Shown: positions 20,652-32,340, counted from the stretch's first letter. The stretch is DNA of 64,000 bases from Odontocerum albicorne (GCA_949825065.1 CATKWJ010000009.1:534472-598471); one strand, 5' to 3'. Made by a program: numbers and translations. The notes: generated by a model not told the origin, from the letters alone.

Positions 20652-21325
20652 GTAAACTTAATAAACTCATATTGTTAAAATAAAATAAATATGTGAGATA
20701 TGACAATCAATTAACTTATGTTGTATGAGTGGTGTTTAACCTACAGGTACACACCACCTATTCCATACCAGGCATGGATAAGGTGGTGTGTACTTTTAGG
20801 CCAGAATGTTTTTGATATTTTTATTGTGAAAAATATTTAAATCATTATAAGTAAAAAGTTGATATGTCGAATTGGCAATATAAACTCAACATTATTAATG
20901 CTTATATAGCCGTGCTGGCCTGTGCGGTACTGATTTATATGTGGAATATTCAGTGCATGGCATTGAAACTGTTAAAAAATGAATCAATATCATTTGAAGA
21001 CCATAAAATATAAGGTATTTCTGCTGATGAGAACCAAATCATCGCCCTTATTTTTCTTCTGCCCCTAACTTGGAACTATTACATGTATTAATTGCAATCA
21101 ATCTTCTTGAGCATTCAACCTAATAATCTTCTTAAGTCACAAAATAGTAGCTAAAAAGCCATGCCATATTAAGATAAGATAGCTCTATAAGTGCTGTGTT
21201 GGCCTTATTGTCAGTTCAGACTGATTAACAGAAAGTGAAAGAAACAAGGTTACAAGTTGTTGATAATATATTATCGATTTGTTTTATTACTTCAGAAGAT
21301 TTGAATTTGAATGTTTTTTTCATAG

Positions 21326-21580
21326 ATATTAAAGCTCAGCCATCTTATGATACATTCAATAAAGAAATTACCTCAGTAATGAGTTCACAAAGGAAATCCT
21401 ATGATTTGGAATTGGAAATTTGTTCAGATATTTTCATAAAAGAAGAAAATGTACAAGAGGATACTGCGCCACTATTACCTGATTTTGCTATGGACATACA
21501 GGAAGCGGATATAAAGAAGGAATGTGCTCGAGACAGTAACACAGAGACTGTTTATGTTTCTGACAAGCATGCAATAACGA
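21326..21580 (+). CDS. ZNF gene B1, exon 2
   Basis: The exon is 255 nt with intact TTCATAG acceptor and GTGAGTA donor, phase 1 on both sides. It encodes QPSYDTFNKEITSVMSS, then IKEENVQEDTAPLLPDFAMD and DIKKECARDSNTET. The two psi-K-x-E sites are kept. No stop or frameshift is seen, unlike B2. Confidence 0.78.
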
Positions 21581-21879
21581 GTGAGTAAAATTATTTTAAT
21601 TGTAATCTGAATAAGTTTTCGCTCATTCATTAAATTCTGAACAATATAATTTTTTCAATTGGTTTGAAATAGGATTAGAGTTAAGCCTTAGCATAAATAA
21701 TAAAGATAAAATGTTTTATCTTATCCCTGTAATTTTTATTCTAAATTAACAATTCAATACAAGTTAATCGTTGTATAAATCAAAGAACTCAAATTTGAGT
21801 AATGCTTTATAACAAAAAGAACTGAGATTTATCTTTTCAATAATTGAGAGATTTTTTCTTAATTTTAATATATTTTTAG

Positions 21880-24155
21880 ATTCAGGTGATATGAGCAACC
21901 AATTTAGTAAAGAGAAAAGCAGTGAAAATTGTTCTCATGACTTTGAACATTGTGAAAACATGTTAAAAGATCATGAAAGGATTCATAGTGGAGAAAAGCG
22001 TAACAACTGTGGACAATGTGATAAGACATTCTCACGAAAAAGTAACTTAAAATCTCATGAAAGGATTCATAGTGGAGAGAAGCCTTACAGCTGTGGACAA
22101 TGTGATAAGACATTCTCACAATTAGGTAATTTGAAATATCATGAAATAATTCATGGTGTTGAGAAGCCTTACAGCTGTGGACAATGTGACAAGACATTCT
22201 TACGAAAAATAAACTTAAAATCTCATGAAAGGATTCATAGTGGAGAAAAGCCTTACAGCTGTGGACAATGTGATCAGACATTCACACGAAAAAGAGACTT
22301 AAAATCTCATGAAATGATTCATAGTGGAGAAAAGCCTTACAGCTGTAGACAATGTGATAAGACATTCTCACAATTAGGTAATTTGAAATATCATGAAATA
22401 ATTCATAGTGTAGAGAAGCCTTACAGCTGTGGACAATGTGATCAGACTTTCACACGAAAAAGTTACCTAAAATCTCATGAAAGGATTCATAGTGGAGAAA
22501 AGCCTTACAGCTGTGGACAATGTGTTAAGACATTCTCATTAAAAAGGAACTTAAAATCTCATGAAAGGATTCATAGTGGAGAAAAGCCTTACAGCTGTGG
22601 ACAATGTGATCAGACTTTCACACGAAAAAGTACCTTAAAATCTCATGAAAGGATTCATAGTGGAGAAAAGCCTTACAGTTGTGGACAATGTGATAAGACA
22701 TTCACACGAAAAAGTGAATTAAAATCTCATGAAAGGATTCATAGTGGAGAAAAGCCTTACAGTTGTGGACAATGTGATAAGACATTCTCACAATTAGGTA
22801 ATTTGAAAAATCATGAAATAATTCATAGTGTAGAGAAGCCTTACAGCTGTGGACAATGTGACAAGACATTCTCACAAAAGAGTAACTTAAAATCTCATGA
22901 AAGGATTCATAGTGGAGAGAAGCCTTACAGCTGTGGACAATGTGATAAGACATTCTCACAATTAGGTAATTTGAAATATCATGAAATAATTCATAGTGTA
23001 GAGAAGCCTTACAGCTGTGGACAATGTGACAAGACATTCTTACGAAAAAGTAACTTAAAATCTCATGAAAGGATTCATAGTGGAGAAAAGCCTTACAGCT
23101 GTGGACAATGTGATCAGACATTCACACGAAAAAGAGACTTAAAATCTCATGAAATGATTCATAGTGGAGAAAAGCCTTACAGCTGTAGACAATGTGATAA
23201 GACATTCTCACAATTAGGTAATTTGAAATATCATGAAATAATTCATAGTGTAGAGAAGCCTTACAGCTGTGGACAATGTGATCAGACTTTCACACGAAAA
23301 AGTTACTTAAAATCTCATGAAAGGATTCATAGTGGAGAAAAGCCTTACAGCTGTGGACAATGTGTTAAGACATTCTCATTAAAAAGGAACTTAAAATCTC
23401 ATGAAAGGATTCATAGTGGAGAAAAGCCTTACAGCTGTGGACAATGTGATCAGACTTTCACACGAAAAAGTACCTTAAAATCTCATGAAAGGATTCATAG
23501 TGGAGAAAAGCCTTACAGTTGTGGACAATGTGATAAGACATTCACACGAAAAAGTGAATTAAAATCTCATGAAAGGATTCATATTGGAGAAAAGCCTTAC
23601 AGTTGTGGACAATGTGATAAGACATTCTCACAATTAGGTAATTTGAAAAATCATGAAATAATTCATAGTGTAGAGAAGCCTTACAGCTGTGGACAATGTG
23701 ACAAGACATTCTCACAAAAGAGTAACTTAAAATCTCATGAAAGGATTCATAGTGGAGAGAAGCCTTACAGCTGTGGACAATGTGATAAGACATTCTCACA
23801 ATTAGGTAATTTGAAATATCATGAAATAATTCATAGTGTAGAGAAGCCTTACAGCTGTGGACAATGTGACAAGACATTCTTACGAAAAAGTAACTTAAAA
23901 TCTCATGAAAGGATTCATAGTGGAGAAAAGCCTTACAGCTGTGGACAATGTGATCAGACTTTCATACGAAAAAGTGACTTAAAATCTCATGAAAGGATTC
24001 ATAGTGGAGAAAAGCCTTACAGCTTTGGACAATGTGATAAAACATTCTCACGAAAAGATAACTTGAAATCTCATGAAAGGATTCATAGTGGAGAAAAACC
24101 TTACAGCTGTGGACAATGTGATAAGACATCCTCACAAAAAGGTAAGAATATATAA
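21880..24155 (+). CDS. ZNF gene B1, poly-C2H2 exon (24 full fingers)
   Basis: This is the terminal coding exon after acceptor TTTTTAG, read in frame from exon 2. With exons 1 and 2 it gives about 904 residues. After about 35 linker residues it has 24 fingers of the form C-x2-C-x12-H-x3-H every 28 residues, most with SGEKPYS linkers. Finger 25 has Phe for the first Cys, and the frame ends in a partial finger 26 (KGKNI, TAA). Helix positions -1, 2, 3 and 6 vary (RSNS, QGNY, RRDS, RSYS, LRNS, RSTS, RSES, QGNN, QSNS) on a nearly constant scaffold. QGNY and QGNN fingers are always followed by a VEK linker. Fingers 2-11 are repeated as 12-21 by an 840-bp tandem duplication. The likely role is a sequence-specific nuclear DNA-binding protein. 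The target is unknown. Confidence 0.88.
22081..23950 (+). repeat. 840-bp (ten-finger) tandem duplication in B1
   Basis: Lines starting at 22,081, 22,921 and 23,761 begin identically, so the period is exactly 840 bases, or ten 84-bp fingers. There are two full copies and a partial third. I saw about five differences between the two full copies (for example ggtgttgag against agtgtagag near 22,155, and catagtgg against catattgg near 23,583). The duplication is therefore recent. Confidence 0.9.
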
Positions 24156-24223
24156 GATATATCATCTATTTGTTTTATTGCTTCAGTAGATTTGAATTTT
24201 TTTGTTTTTTCCTAAATTTTAAG

Positions 24224-24474
24224 GCTCAGTCATTTTATGATACATTCAATAAAGATATGACATCATTCATGAGTTCACAAAAGCAATCACATGACTTGGT
24301 CTTTCAAATTGATTCAGATTTTTCCATAAAAGAAGAAAATGTACCAGAGGATTCTGCGCCAGTATTCCCTGATTTTGCTATGGACATACAGGAAGCGGAT
24401 ATAAAGAAGGAATGTGCTCGGGACAGTAACACAGAGACTATTGATGTTTGTGACATGCATACATACAATAACGA
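24224..24474 (+). pseudogene. Decayed exon 2 copy (2b), unit B1
   Basis: This open stretch is homologous to exon 2 (SFYDTFNKDMTSFMSS, IKEENVPEDSAPVFPDFAMD, DIKKEC) with a GTGAGTA donor. The ancestral acceptor TTCATAG reads TTCCTAA here. The next AG puts it in the wrong phase for the preceding finger exon: a splice from GTAAGA at 24,142 would meet a stop within six codons. It is probably not used, although an independent promoter cannot be excluded. Confidence 0.6.
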
Positions 24475-24801
24475 GTGAGTATAAATATTTGAATTGTATT
24501 CGTGATAAGTTTTCGCTTATTGATTAAATTCTTATCAACGTTATCATTTTTATTTAGTTTGAAATAAGATTCGAGTTAAGCCTTAGTGCAAATAACAATG
24601 TCAAAATATTTTTATCTTAACCTTCTAAATTTTTTTCGTTGTTAAAAATTTAATACAAGTTAATTTTTGTATATATCAAAAAACTCAAATTTGAGAAATA
24701 CTTTCAGAAAAAAAATTAAGTTCTAACTTTTTAACCCTTCAATATTTAAAAATATATATATATATATCTCTGATTTTTTCTTTATTTTCATATATTTTTA
24801 G

Positions 24802-25560
24802 ATTCAGTTGATATGAGCAACCAATACAGTGAAGAAGAAAAAACAGTGAAAATGGTTCTCATGGCTTTAAACATTGTGGAAACATGTTCTCAAACAATTA
24901 AGAATTCACAGTGGAGAAAATCCTGCCAGCTTGAAAAATTATAAAAAAATATTTACACAAAAATTGAGCTTAAAACATAAAATTAATTCGTGTGGAGATA
25001 AGCCCTATGGTTCTGGAAATAAGCATTCTCACAAAAAAAAAAAAAGATCAAATCTCACAAAAAGATTCATATAGTGGAGAGAAGCCTTACAGCTGTGGAC
25101 AATGTGATCAGACTTTCACACGAAAAAGTGACTTAAAATCTCATGAAAGGATTTATAGTGGAGAAAAGCCTTACAGCTTTGGACAATGTGATAAAACATT
25201 CTCACGAAAAGATAACTTGAAATCTCATAAAAGGATTCATAGTGGAGAAAAGCCTTACAGCTGTGGACGATGTGATAAGACATTTTTTCAAAAATGTTAT
25301 TCGAAATAATTTGAAAGGATTCATAGTGGAGAGAAGCCTTACAGCTGTGGACAGTGTGATATGACATTCTCACATAAATGTTTTTTAAAAACCATGAAAG
25401 TATTCATAATGCAGATAAACCTTACCATTGTGGACGATGTGATAAGAAATTCTCACTTAAATTTTGTTTAAAATCTCATGAAAGGAGTCATAGTGGAGAT
25501 AAGCCTTACAGCTGTCGAAAATGTTTGAAGAAATGGACCCAAACATCGAACGATTTGTAA
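24802..25560 (+). pseudogene. Second ZNF exon, unit B1, frameshifted
   Basis: The acceptor TTTTTAG and ATG (24,813) are retained, but the N-terminal part shifts frame (for example in the A-rich run at 25,029-25,045). Fingers are visible from 25,075 onward: TRKSDL, RKDNL with Phe replacing the first Cys, an FFQKCYSK stop at about 25,307, then ones with HKC and LKFCL. The last stretch ends CRKCLKKWTQTSNDL, then TAA at 25,558-25,560. The next 300 bases (25,561-25,860) look like a 3' flank shared with B2. The A units have lost this end. Confidence 0.65.
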
Positions 25561-26494
25561 GGATTGAATGGATGGCACACAATGTGGTTCGCACATGTCG
25601 TGGAATATGCGAGGAGAAGAAAAAAACAATTAAGACAAATAAGCGGCTAATAAATTTTTTATTAGTATAACAACAACTGTATTTTCATGTTTTATTAATT
25701 AATACATATAACATTAAACCAATTTTACTGTAGCATATTTTTTAAATTAATCCTACCAAATGTAAAAATAAAAAACAAAGCAATACGTAAAGATATCCGA
25801 ATATCGGGAATGCTAACGATAAAGAAAACAAAGACAAACTGGAAAAATAATAAAAAAAGAAAGCTCATTAACGACAGTGGTGATACACTGATTATAATAA
25901 GAACATAGAAAACCTTCTTATGTTATGATATCATCACCCACTATAATTCATATGTGTACATAAATCATTGCATAAACCGACTTACGACCAGATCAACTTA
26001 TGACCTGTTTATCGGGCCCGAATGTGGTTGTAAGTCGACAACTACCTGTAAATAATGTAACTATAAAATCATTTCAAATTTCAACGGTTAAATAAGTAAA
26101 ACGCTCGCACTGACAACCCTGTATTAGAGACACCTATCTACTGTCATGCCAAGCTTTTAGGTAAATCTTTATAAAGTGGAATATTATACTAATTATTCAT
26201 CATCTCAATAGACGTCACTATATGTTCCATATTTTAGATTATTCAAATTAGTAACTTACTAGACATTGGCTAGAAACAGGCATAAAGTTGAGCGATTTAA
26301 CTCGTATATTTTGTATTGTTGGCTCCACGGGCACGGCAACAGAGAGCGAGTTAACTCACTTAAGGCACCTAACTGGATAAATACGGATCGGAAGCAAACG
26401 TTTCAGAGTCTCTCCAACTTATCCAATATCTCCTCATTGCTATCCAAATAGCTTCATTGATATTTATCAATCGGAGCATAACATATGGTCTTAC
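25561..26494. other. 3' flank and shared spacer, unit B1
   Basis: Bases 25,561-25,850 occur only in the B units, after the second ZNF exon. From 25,860 the sequence matches A1 from 11,390, so the junction marks where A units carry the 7-kb insert. No coding signal was seen. Confidence 0.5.
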
Positions 26495-26696
26495 TTGAGG
26501 TAATGGCACTGTCACTGAAATGTCTGGAATCTGCGCTGGTATCTCCTGCACATTCCTGCTTGATATCTGCCTCATGTATACAGATATCACACTCGGGAAA
26601 CACTGCTGCGGTATCTCCATCTTCTGCCCCTTTCTTCTTTCACCGTCACCTCTGCAATTACCTCGTGTTTCTGATAATCCATCCTCTCTCTGTCAC
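26495..26696 (-). pseudogene. Minus-strand exon 1 paralog, B1, frameshifted
   Basis: This is the same exon as 12,028-12,228, with ATG at 26,682, the upstream acceptor and the GTAAGA donor. One extra C in the run near 26,626-26,629 shifts the frame before the VKEE motif. No downstream minus-strand exon 2 exists in this unit. The upstream 5' exon donor (GTAAGT near 26,941) is retained. Confidence 0.65.
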
Positions 26697-27023
26697 CTGT
26701 CAACGTGCACATATAAATATTACAGAAATCAGTTTATAATCATGCTTAACCCTTTGACAGGTACAAGTATAAAACTGCATTATGTTAAAGCTATTCTATA
26801 ATGATAGCTTCCACGAGACACGAGTCCCGACAGCACAGCTATCCAGTATCGCAAGAGAGCCACACACTGTACAGTGAGACTGCGCCCGAATCGTCCTGCA
26901 CATCCACGTGCTGTGTAGAACACCGAGGTGATACGACTTACCGGGGAGTTTATGTATATTTAGTGTGATGCGCAAAATCGGAAAAAATATACTGCGAATG
27001 GAAACAAAATCTAATACCTTTAA

Positions 27024-27257
27024 CCCTGAGAGATCGGCGCACTGCTATAGCAGTGGAAGAAATTTGTTCTACTCTTGTATACTAAATGAATATCATTCAT
27101 TTAGAATACAAGGGTACATATTCTAAAATATATTTATGTTGTAAAAATATTTGCTTTTTTGTTGTTTAAAATAAATATTTATCACGAACGTCCGAATCGT
27201 AAATATATCTCAGCACTAGATAGACAATTATATTTTTTTCTCGTAGCGCTCTCAGGG
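27024..27257. mobile_element. 234-bp TTAA-flanked MITE in B1
   Basis: The element is flanked by TTAA at 27,020-27,023 and 27,258-27,261 and has CCCTGAGAG at both ends as an inverted repeat. The paralogous sites in A1 (12,552), A2 (52,590) and B2 (36,323) have a single TTAA and no insert. It is therefore a recent, precise insertion. Inside, ATACTAAATGAAT and ATTCATTTAGAAT form a palindrome. There is no coding capacity. TTAA preference and CCC ends point to mobilisation by a piggyBac-type transposase. Confidence 0.88.
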
Positions 27258-27261
27258 TTAA

Positions 27262-28265
27262 GAGAGTGTAATTTCGATTGAACATTCTATTTCATGGATT
27301 GGACCAGAAATTTTACTGAGATTTATCTATAGACGCAACTTGTCTTTCTAGAATTGCAGAAGTGCAAGAATATATTATGAAGGGGTATACGCCAATACTA
27401 AAGTACCTTCAAACAGAGCATAATCTTGGCTAAGGATTTATTTTCGGTATACGCTTTGATATATATTTATATTGACACTGGTTTTCTTCTTAAATAATGA
27501 CAGTGATATCTTATATATGAAGGAGTAATTGATTCTGGTCAAGTGATGAAAAATGTTATTTCTAAATATCGAGTTCTGGCCACAGACAAAACACAAAAGG
27601 TTTAAAACTATAGTATTTTATAAGACTTGTGCTCAAACTTATGGAGAATATTTAATTATCTCCGTGTACAATCTTTAAGGAAGACATTTATCTCATTTGT
27701 TATACAATTCTGTAAAAAAATTATTGCGTATTGTCTTGTTCGTCGTAACGGAATTATTGAACTTCGTTAACCCTTACTTCCCTGTGATGTGTAACTAGTA
27801 CACAGTGCATCTAAAAACTTTAATATCTGTATAAATATAATAAATACTGGGTTCAGATTTAAGATATTCCTCCGTAATACATTTACGCATTGAATGAAAA
27901 TATAATATTAATAATAATTAGCACTTATCGGCCACATCAGAGATATTTTGTGTTAATCAGGAATAAATTCACCGATACAATGAAACGTGTACCAGTGTGT
28001 GACGTACGTATATTAATTCTAAAAAACCGCTATGGGTGAGGAAGTGACGCTTTTCTCGTCTCACTCTAATTCGGTACATGGGAACGCAAAAAATAAAACC
28101 TTAGTTCGCTCGCTTCAGTAGCTTTTGGGCATCCATTTGAGATGGTCACTTCGCCCGTTTTGTGAACGTCGGCCGATGTTTTTTTTTCAGGTTTTTAGCA
28201 ATTAAATTTCAATTTTTATCACTTTTGACTTCAAATTTAAGCGATTGGCGATGAATACGCTTATT
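27262..28265. other. Shared intergenic block, unit B1
   Basis: This corresponds to 12,561-13,565 in A1. No exon is visible. Near 28,275 it jumps to the sequence found at 14,920 in A1, so the repeat cluster and segment of 13,600-14,900 have been deleted in B1. Confidence 0.5.
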
Positions 28266-28269
28266 TTTA

Positions 28270-28610
28270 CATATGTTTTGAATATGGCCGTGAACTCCTA
28301 TATATGAAGGAGTATACGCCAGTGTCAAGTGATGTGCTACTCGGCTGACAGCAAGAATTTGCGTCTATGGCTTTTTTCTATGGAATATGCGTAACACAAT
28401 AAATCATGGCATAATTTGACACCGCGCCTTGGCTCAGCATTGTCGTATATGCATACATATATAGGAATTTACCACCATTATTCGAGAAGAAGACACCACC
28501 TATTTTGCGTATACTTTAAACGTCGAAGGTCACGGCTATTATTTAAGACACCGCGCATACTCCATCAGATATAGGAGTGCATGGCCATTATTCAGGAAGA
28601 AGAGTGTGTT
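28270..28610. repeat. Dispersed 60-bp repeats, unit B1
   Basis: A reverse copy at 28,275-28,330 (atatggccgtgaactcctat, atgaaggagtatacgccagt) is followed by forward copies at 28,455-28,600. The order is as in A1 at 14,920-15,260. Confidence 0.6.
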
Positions 28611-30008
28611 AGTCCTGTCAATTAGGTATTGCTTTGATTCTTATTCATTTTTCTATATTTCGTTTTTTTCTTTTTTGCCGGTTGATTACGTTATCGATTT
28701 AGAGGTTCATTCTGACCGCTTCACGGTGATGACTGCTTTACGATTATTTTGCAACGAACCGTAGGGAAAGAAAAAATATGTACTATCAAAGAAAATATCT
28801 ATAAATGTGTAATTATAAATATCAGCAATGTTTTAATAAACAATTTCCATAAGATGTAATAACAGAATCATGGTTCAGTAGCTTTGTCTGTGATAAAGAA
28901 TTATGTAGTGACAGGTAAAGACATTGTTATTTATTGACTTGAATAGTCATGGTACAATGTTTCAGTATTGTGGTTGGCAGAGAGATCAGGTCTTCACTTT
29001 ATTCCTTTCCGTATTTGTTTTCTATCAGCTCTGTATATCTATAATGTCATGTGTACATTCGGCATGTTTTTTTACATCACACGTATTTAAAAAAAATGGT
29101 CTCGTTGAAAGTAATTTCAAAAGATTATGTCAAATTTAAATGTGAAGTTGCGCCAAACACTTGTGAACGATGGTTGTCAATAATTTTAGTTACTCAGCTA
29201 TCCCTCATGTCATAAATCACAATTAAAACAAAAACACCAAATTTAATATTTGTTTTCAGTGCACCTTTATAATTTAATTTTTACCTGCACACATTTGATC
29301 TTGGACTCTGACCTGAATAAAACTAATTATTTATGTAAGCAATTTCCTATAATATAGTGTTCCATCTATTAAGGCAATCTGTGCTAGAAAGCGAGAATTT
29401 AAGTCTATGGTTTTTCTATGTAATGTAACTATCGAAAGCATTTGACAATGGCGTCTATCCTTCATATATAGGAGTTCACGGCCATTATTCAAGAAGAAAA
29501 ACTGTCAATAAAGCATCACTTGACACTGGCATATATTCCTTCATATAGAGGAATTCACGGCCATTATTCAAGGTGAAGACACCGCGTATCTGGCGAATAC
29601 TCCATACCTCGCGTTCACGGCCAAGATGAAATCACTGCATATACTCCATCAGATATAGGAATGCATGGCCATTATTCAGAAAGAATAGTGTTATTCCTGT
29701 CGAATTGATCTGACCATTAGGTATTGAAAATATACGATTTATTTTGTCAATATTATTTCGTTTTAATGAGTTGATCATGCTATTGATTTAGAGGTTCATT
29801 CTGACCGCTTCACGGTGATAGCATATCAGTGTGCGCTGCTTCGACAATGACAACAAATTTATTTTTAATTGTTTTAATAATCTGTTAAAGAAAAATAAAT
29901 TATACTAACATTGCAAGTACCTACCTTGCGTTGTTACAATGTATATAGCACCATTAAGATAGCAGACACCCTCAAGGGTTATCTAACTCTGTATTTCGAG
30001 TCACTGTT
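28611..30008. other. Unit tail, B1, with repeats at 29,440-29,690
   Basis: This matches A1 15,261-15,910 and then directly 19,137-19,858, so it shows the arrangement without T1 and without the DD82E transposon. Forward copies of the 60-bp repeat occur at 29,445-29,690. No gene is recognised. Confidence 0.5.
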
Positions 30009-30046
30009 ATTGGCCAATGATAACATAACAAACTTCGTATATATAA
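30009..30046 (+). promoter_or_regulatory. CCAAT/TATA-like core promoter of ZNF gene B2
   Basis: ATTGGCCAAT at 30,009-30,018 and TATATATAA at 30,038-30,046 have the same spacing as in B1. A perfect 26-bp inverted repeat lies about 70 bases downstream. Confidence 0.4.
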
Positions 30047-30114
30047 TTTGAGTGTTATGATAGGAAGGTAGTGGTTGTCACCATTCATAAGGTACTACTC
30101 CGCATTTGCAAATG

Positions 30115-30172
30115 TTTTAAAGGTGTTTTTGTAGTTTGTCAGGCCAGACAAACTACAAAAACACCTTTAAAA
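30115..30172. repeat. Perfect 26-bp hairpin upstream of exon 1, B2
   Basis: Bases 30,115-30,140 and 30,147-30,172 are exact reverse complements around the loop AGGCCA (arm TTTTAAAGGTGTTTTTGTAG plus TTTGTC). The left arm is partly altered in B1 (19,967) and B3 (59,970), and it is replaced in A2 (39,870-39,915). The right arm is kept in all four. It lies between the promoter and exon 1, so it may fall in a 5' UTR or first intron. Confidence 0.8.
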
Positions 30173-30612
30173 CTCTTCTGATATGTGACAGTAACACAAT
30201 AAGCTTTACATGTAGTGTAATGCATGTGTCTAGTGTTCATACGTCATTAATATTTTTAAAAGATCTCTGGATAATAAATCTCCACACACCACTAGCAAAT
30301 AAGATTATAATATTATTTTTAGTTAAGGCATTAACTTTGTGGAGGTTTAAAAACATTTTAATTTGTTTTATCAAACGCAGTTTATTCCATTTTATGTAAT
30401 GGTATACCCCAACCGGTTTCAAGGTTTTCACCTCGTCATCAGGGGTGCACAAGCAAGTCGTGTCTTGTCAAATAACAAAGAAGATTATCATGTCAGGAAA
30501 GGTTTCATTTACTAATATCGGGCATTGAATATAGTTTTATACTTTCCCACGTGAAAGAGAAATCGTATTATAAACTCATTATTAAACTATTGTGAATGTT
30601 TCCAGGTTATAG

Positions 30613-30796
30613 ATGGATCCTCAGCTACACAAAAGTGCAGATGTAATGGTGAAAGAAGAAAAGGCAAAAGATGGAGATACTGCAGCAGTGTTCCCCCAGT
30701 ATGACATCAGTGTACATGAGGCAGATATCAAACAGGAATGTGCACAAGATATCAGCGCAGATTCAAGACATGTTGTTGATAATCCCACAGTCCCAA
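30613..30796 (+). CDS. ZNF gene B2, coding exon 1
   Basis: Intact exon with ATG at 30,613, donor GTAAAC, phase 1. The peptide keeps VKEE, DTAAVFPQYDISVHEAD and IKQECAQD and is close to what I would take as the consensus of the cluster. Intron 1 (30,797-31,787) has the long form seen in A1. Confidence 0.76.
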
Positions 30797-31787
30797 GTAA
30801 ACTTAATAAACTCATATTGTTAAAATAAAATAAATATGTGAGATATGACAATCAATTAACTTATGTTGTATGAGTGGTGTTTAACCTACAGGTACACACC
30901 ACCTATTCCATACCAGGCATGGATAAGGTGGTGTGTACTTTTAGGCCAGAATGTTTTTGACATTTTTATTGTGAAAAATATTTAAATCATTATAAGTAAA
31001 AAGTTGATTAACCACGTTATGTTGATGTTCTGTTATGTTGTGTACCTCATTTTGATCAAATTCAATGATATTCATTCACTAAATTGAATTCAGAGTTATC
31101 ACTACGCTAATAACTGTAGAATATGAAACGAAGCGCACAAACTTCATTTAGTTCATTATATAAATTTATGTAAAAAAATATTGTAACACATAATGGCTGT
31201 CAAATGGATCACTTAAGAAAAATGACAATATCTGGAGCAAAATTTTACTTAACAAGTGACAAAAATGATCATGATCTACTACAGAGATGGCAGTATCTAT
31301 ACTCATTATAAAAAATTAGAACCATATGTCGAATTGGTAATATAAACTCAACATTATTAATGCTTATATAGCGTGATGGCCTGTGCGGTACTGATTTATA
31401 TGTCTATTATTCAGTGCTTGGCATTGAAACTGTTAAAAAATTAATCAATATCATCTGAAGACCATAAAATATAAGGTAGTTCTGCTGATGAGAACCAAAT
31501 CATCACCCTTATTTTTTTTCTGCCCCTAACTCGGAACTATTACATATAATAACTGCACCATCAATCTTCTTGAGCATTCAACCTAATAATCTTCTTAAGT
31601 CACAAAATAGTAGCTAAAAACCATGCCATATTAAGATAAGATAGCTCTATGAGTGCTGTGTTGGCCTTATTGTCAGTTCAGACTTATTAACAGAAAGTGA
31701 AAGAAACGAGGTTTCAAGTTGTTGATAATATATTATCTATTTGTTTTATTACTTCAGAAGATTTGAATTTGAATGTTTTTTTCATAG

Positions 31788-32042
31788 ATATTAAAGCCCA
31801 GCCATCTTATGATACATTCAATAAAGAAATTACCTCAGTAATGAGTTCACAAAGGGAATCCTATGATTTGGAATTGGAAATTTTTTCAAATGTTTTCATA
31901 AAAGAAGAAAATGTACCAGAGGATACTGCGCCAGTATAACCTAATTATGCTATGGACATACAGAAAGCGGATATAAAAAAGGAATGTGCTCGAGACAGTA
32001 AGGCAGAGACTGTTGATGTTTCTGACACGCATGCAATAACGA
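31788..32042 (+). pseudogene. ZNF gene B2, exon 2, broken
   Basis: The exon 2 copy has an intact acceptor but two lesions. TTA became TAA at 31,937-31,939 (V-stop-P after DTAP), and the donor GTGAGTA became TTGAATA at 32,043. Because the exon is phase 1 at both ends, skipping it would join exon 1 to the finger exon in frame. B2 may therefore survive as a two-exon gene of about 514 residues. Confidence 0.75.
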
Positions 32043-32340
32043 TTGAATATAATTATTTTAATTGTAATCTGAATAAGTTTTCGCCCATTCATTAAATTCT
32101 GAACAATATAATTATTTTATTTGGTTTGAAATAGGATTCAAGTTAAGCCTTAGCATAAATAATAAAGATAAAATGTTTTATCTTATCCCTGTAATTTTTA
32201 TTCTAAATTAACAATTCAATACAAGGTAATCGTTGTATAAATCAAAGAACTCAAATTTGAGAAATGCTTTATAACAAAAAGAACTGAGATCTATCTTTTC
32301 AATAATTGGAGGTTTTTTCTTAATTTTCATATATTTTTAG

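Noticed and set aside
21880..24155. Regular direct repeats suggesting a CRISPR array
   Set aside because: The period is 84 bp with a continuous reading frame of C2H2 fingers. There are no short unique spacers and no cas genes.
24141..24224. Splicing from GTAAGA after the B1 fingers into exon 2b
   Set aside because: The donor looks good, but the only AG gives a phase that meets a stop within six codons. The junction is better explained by deletion of the intron 1 copy seen in A1.
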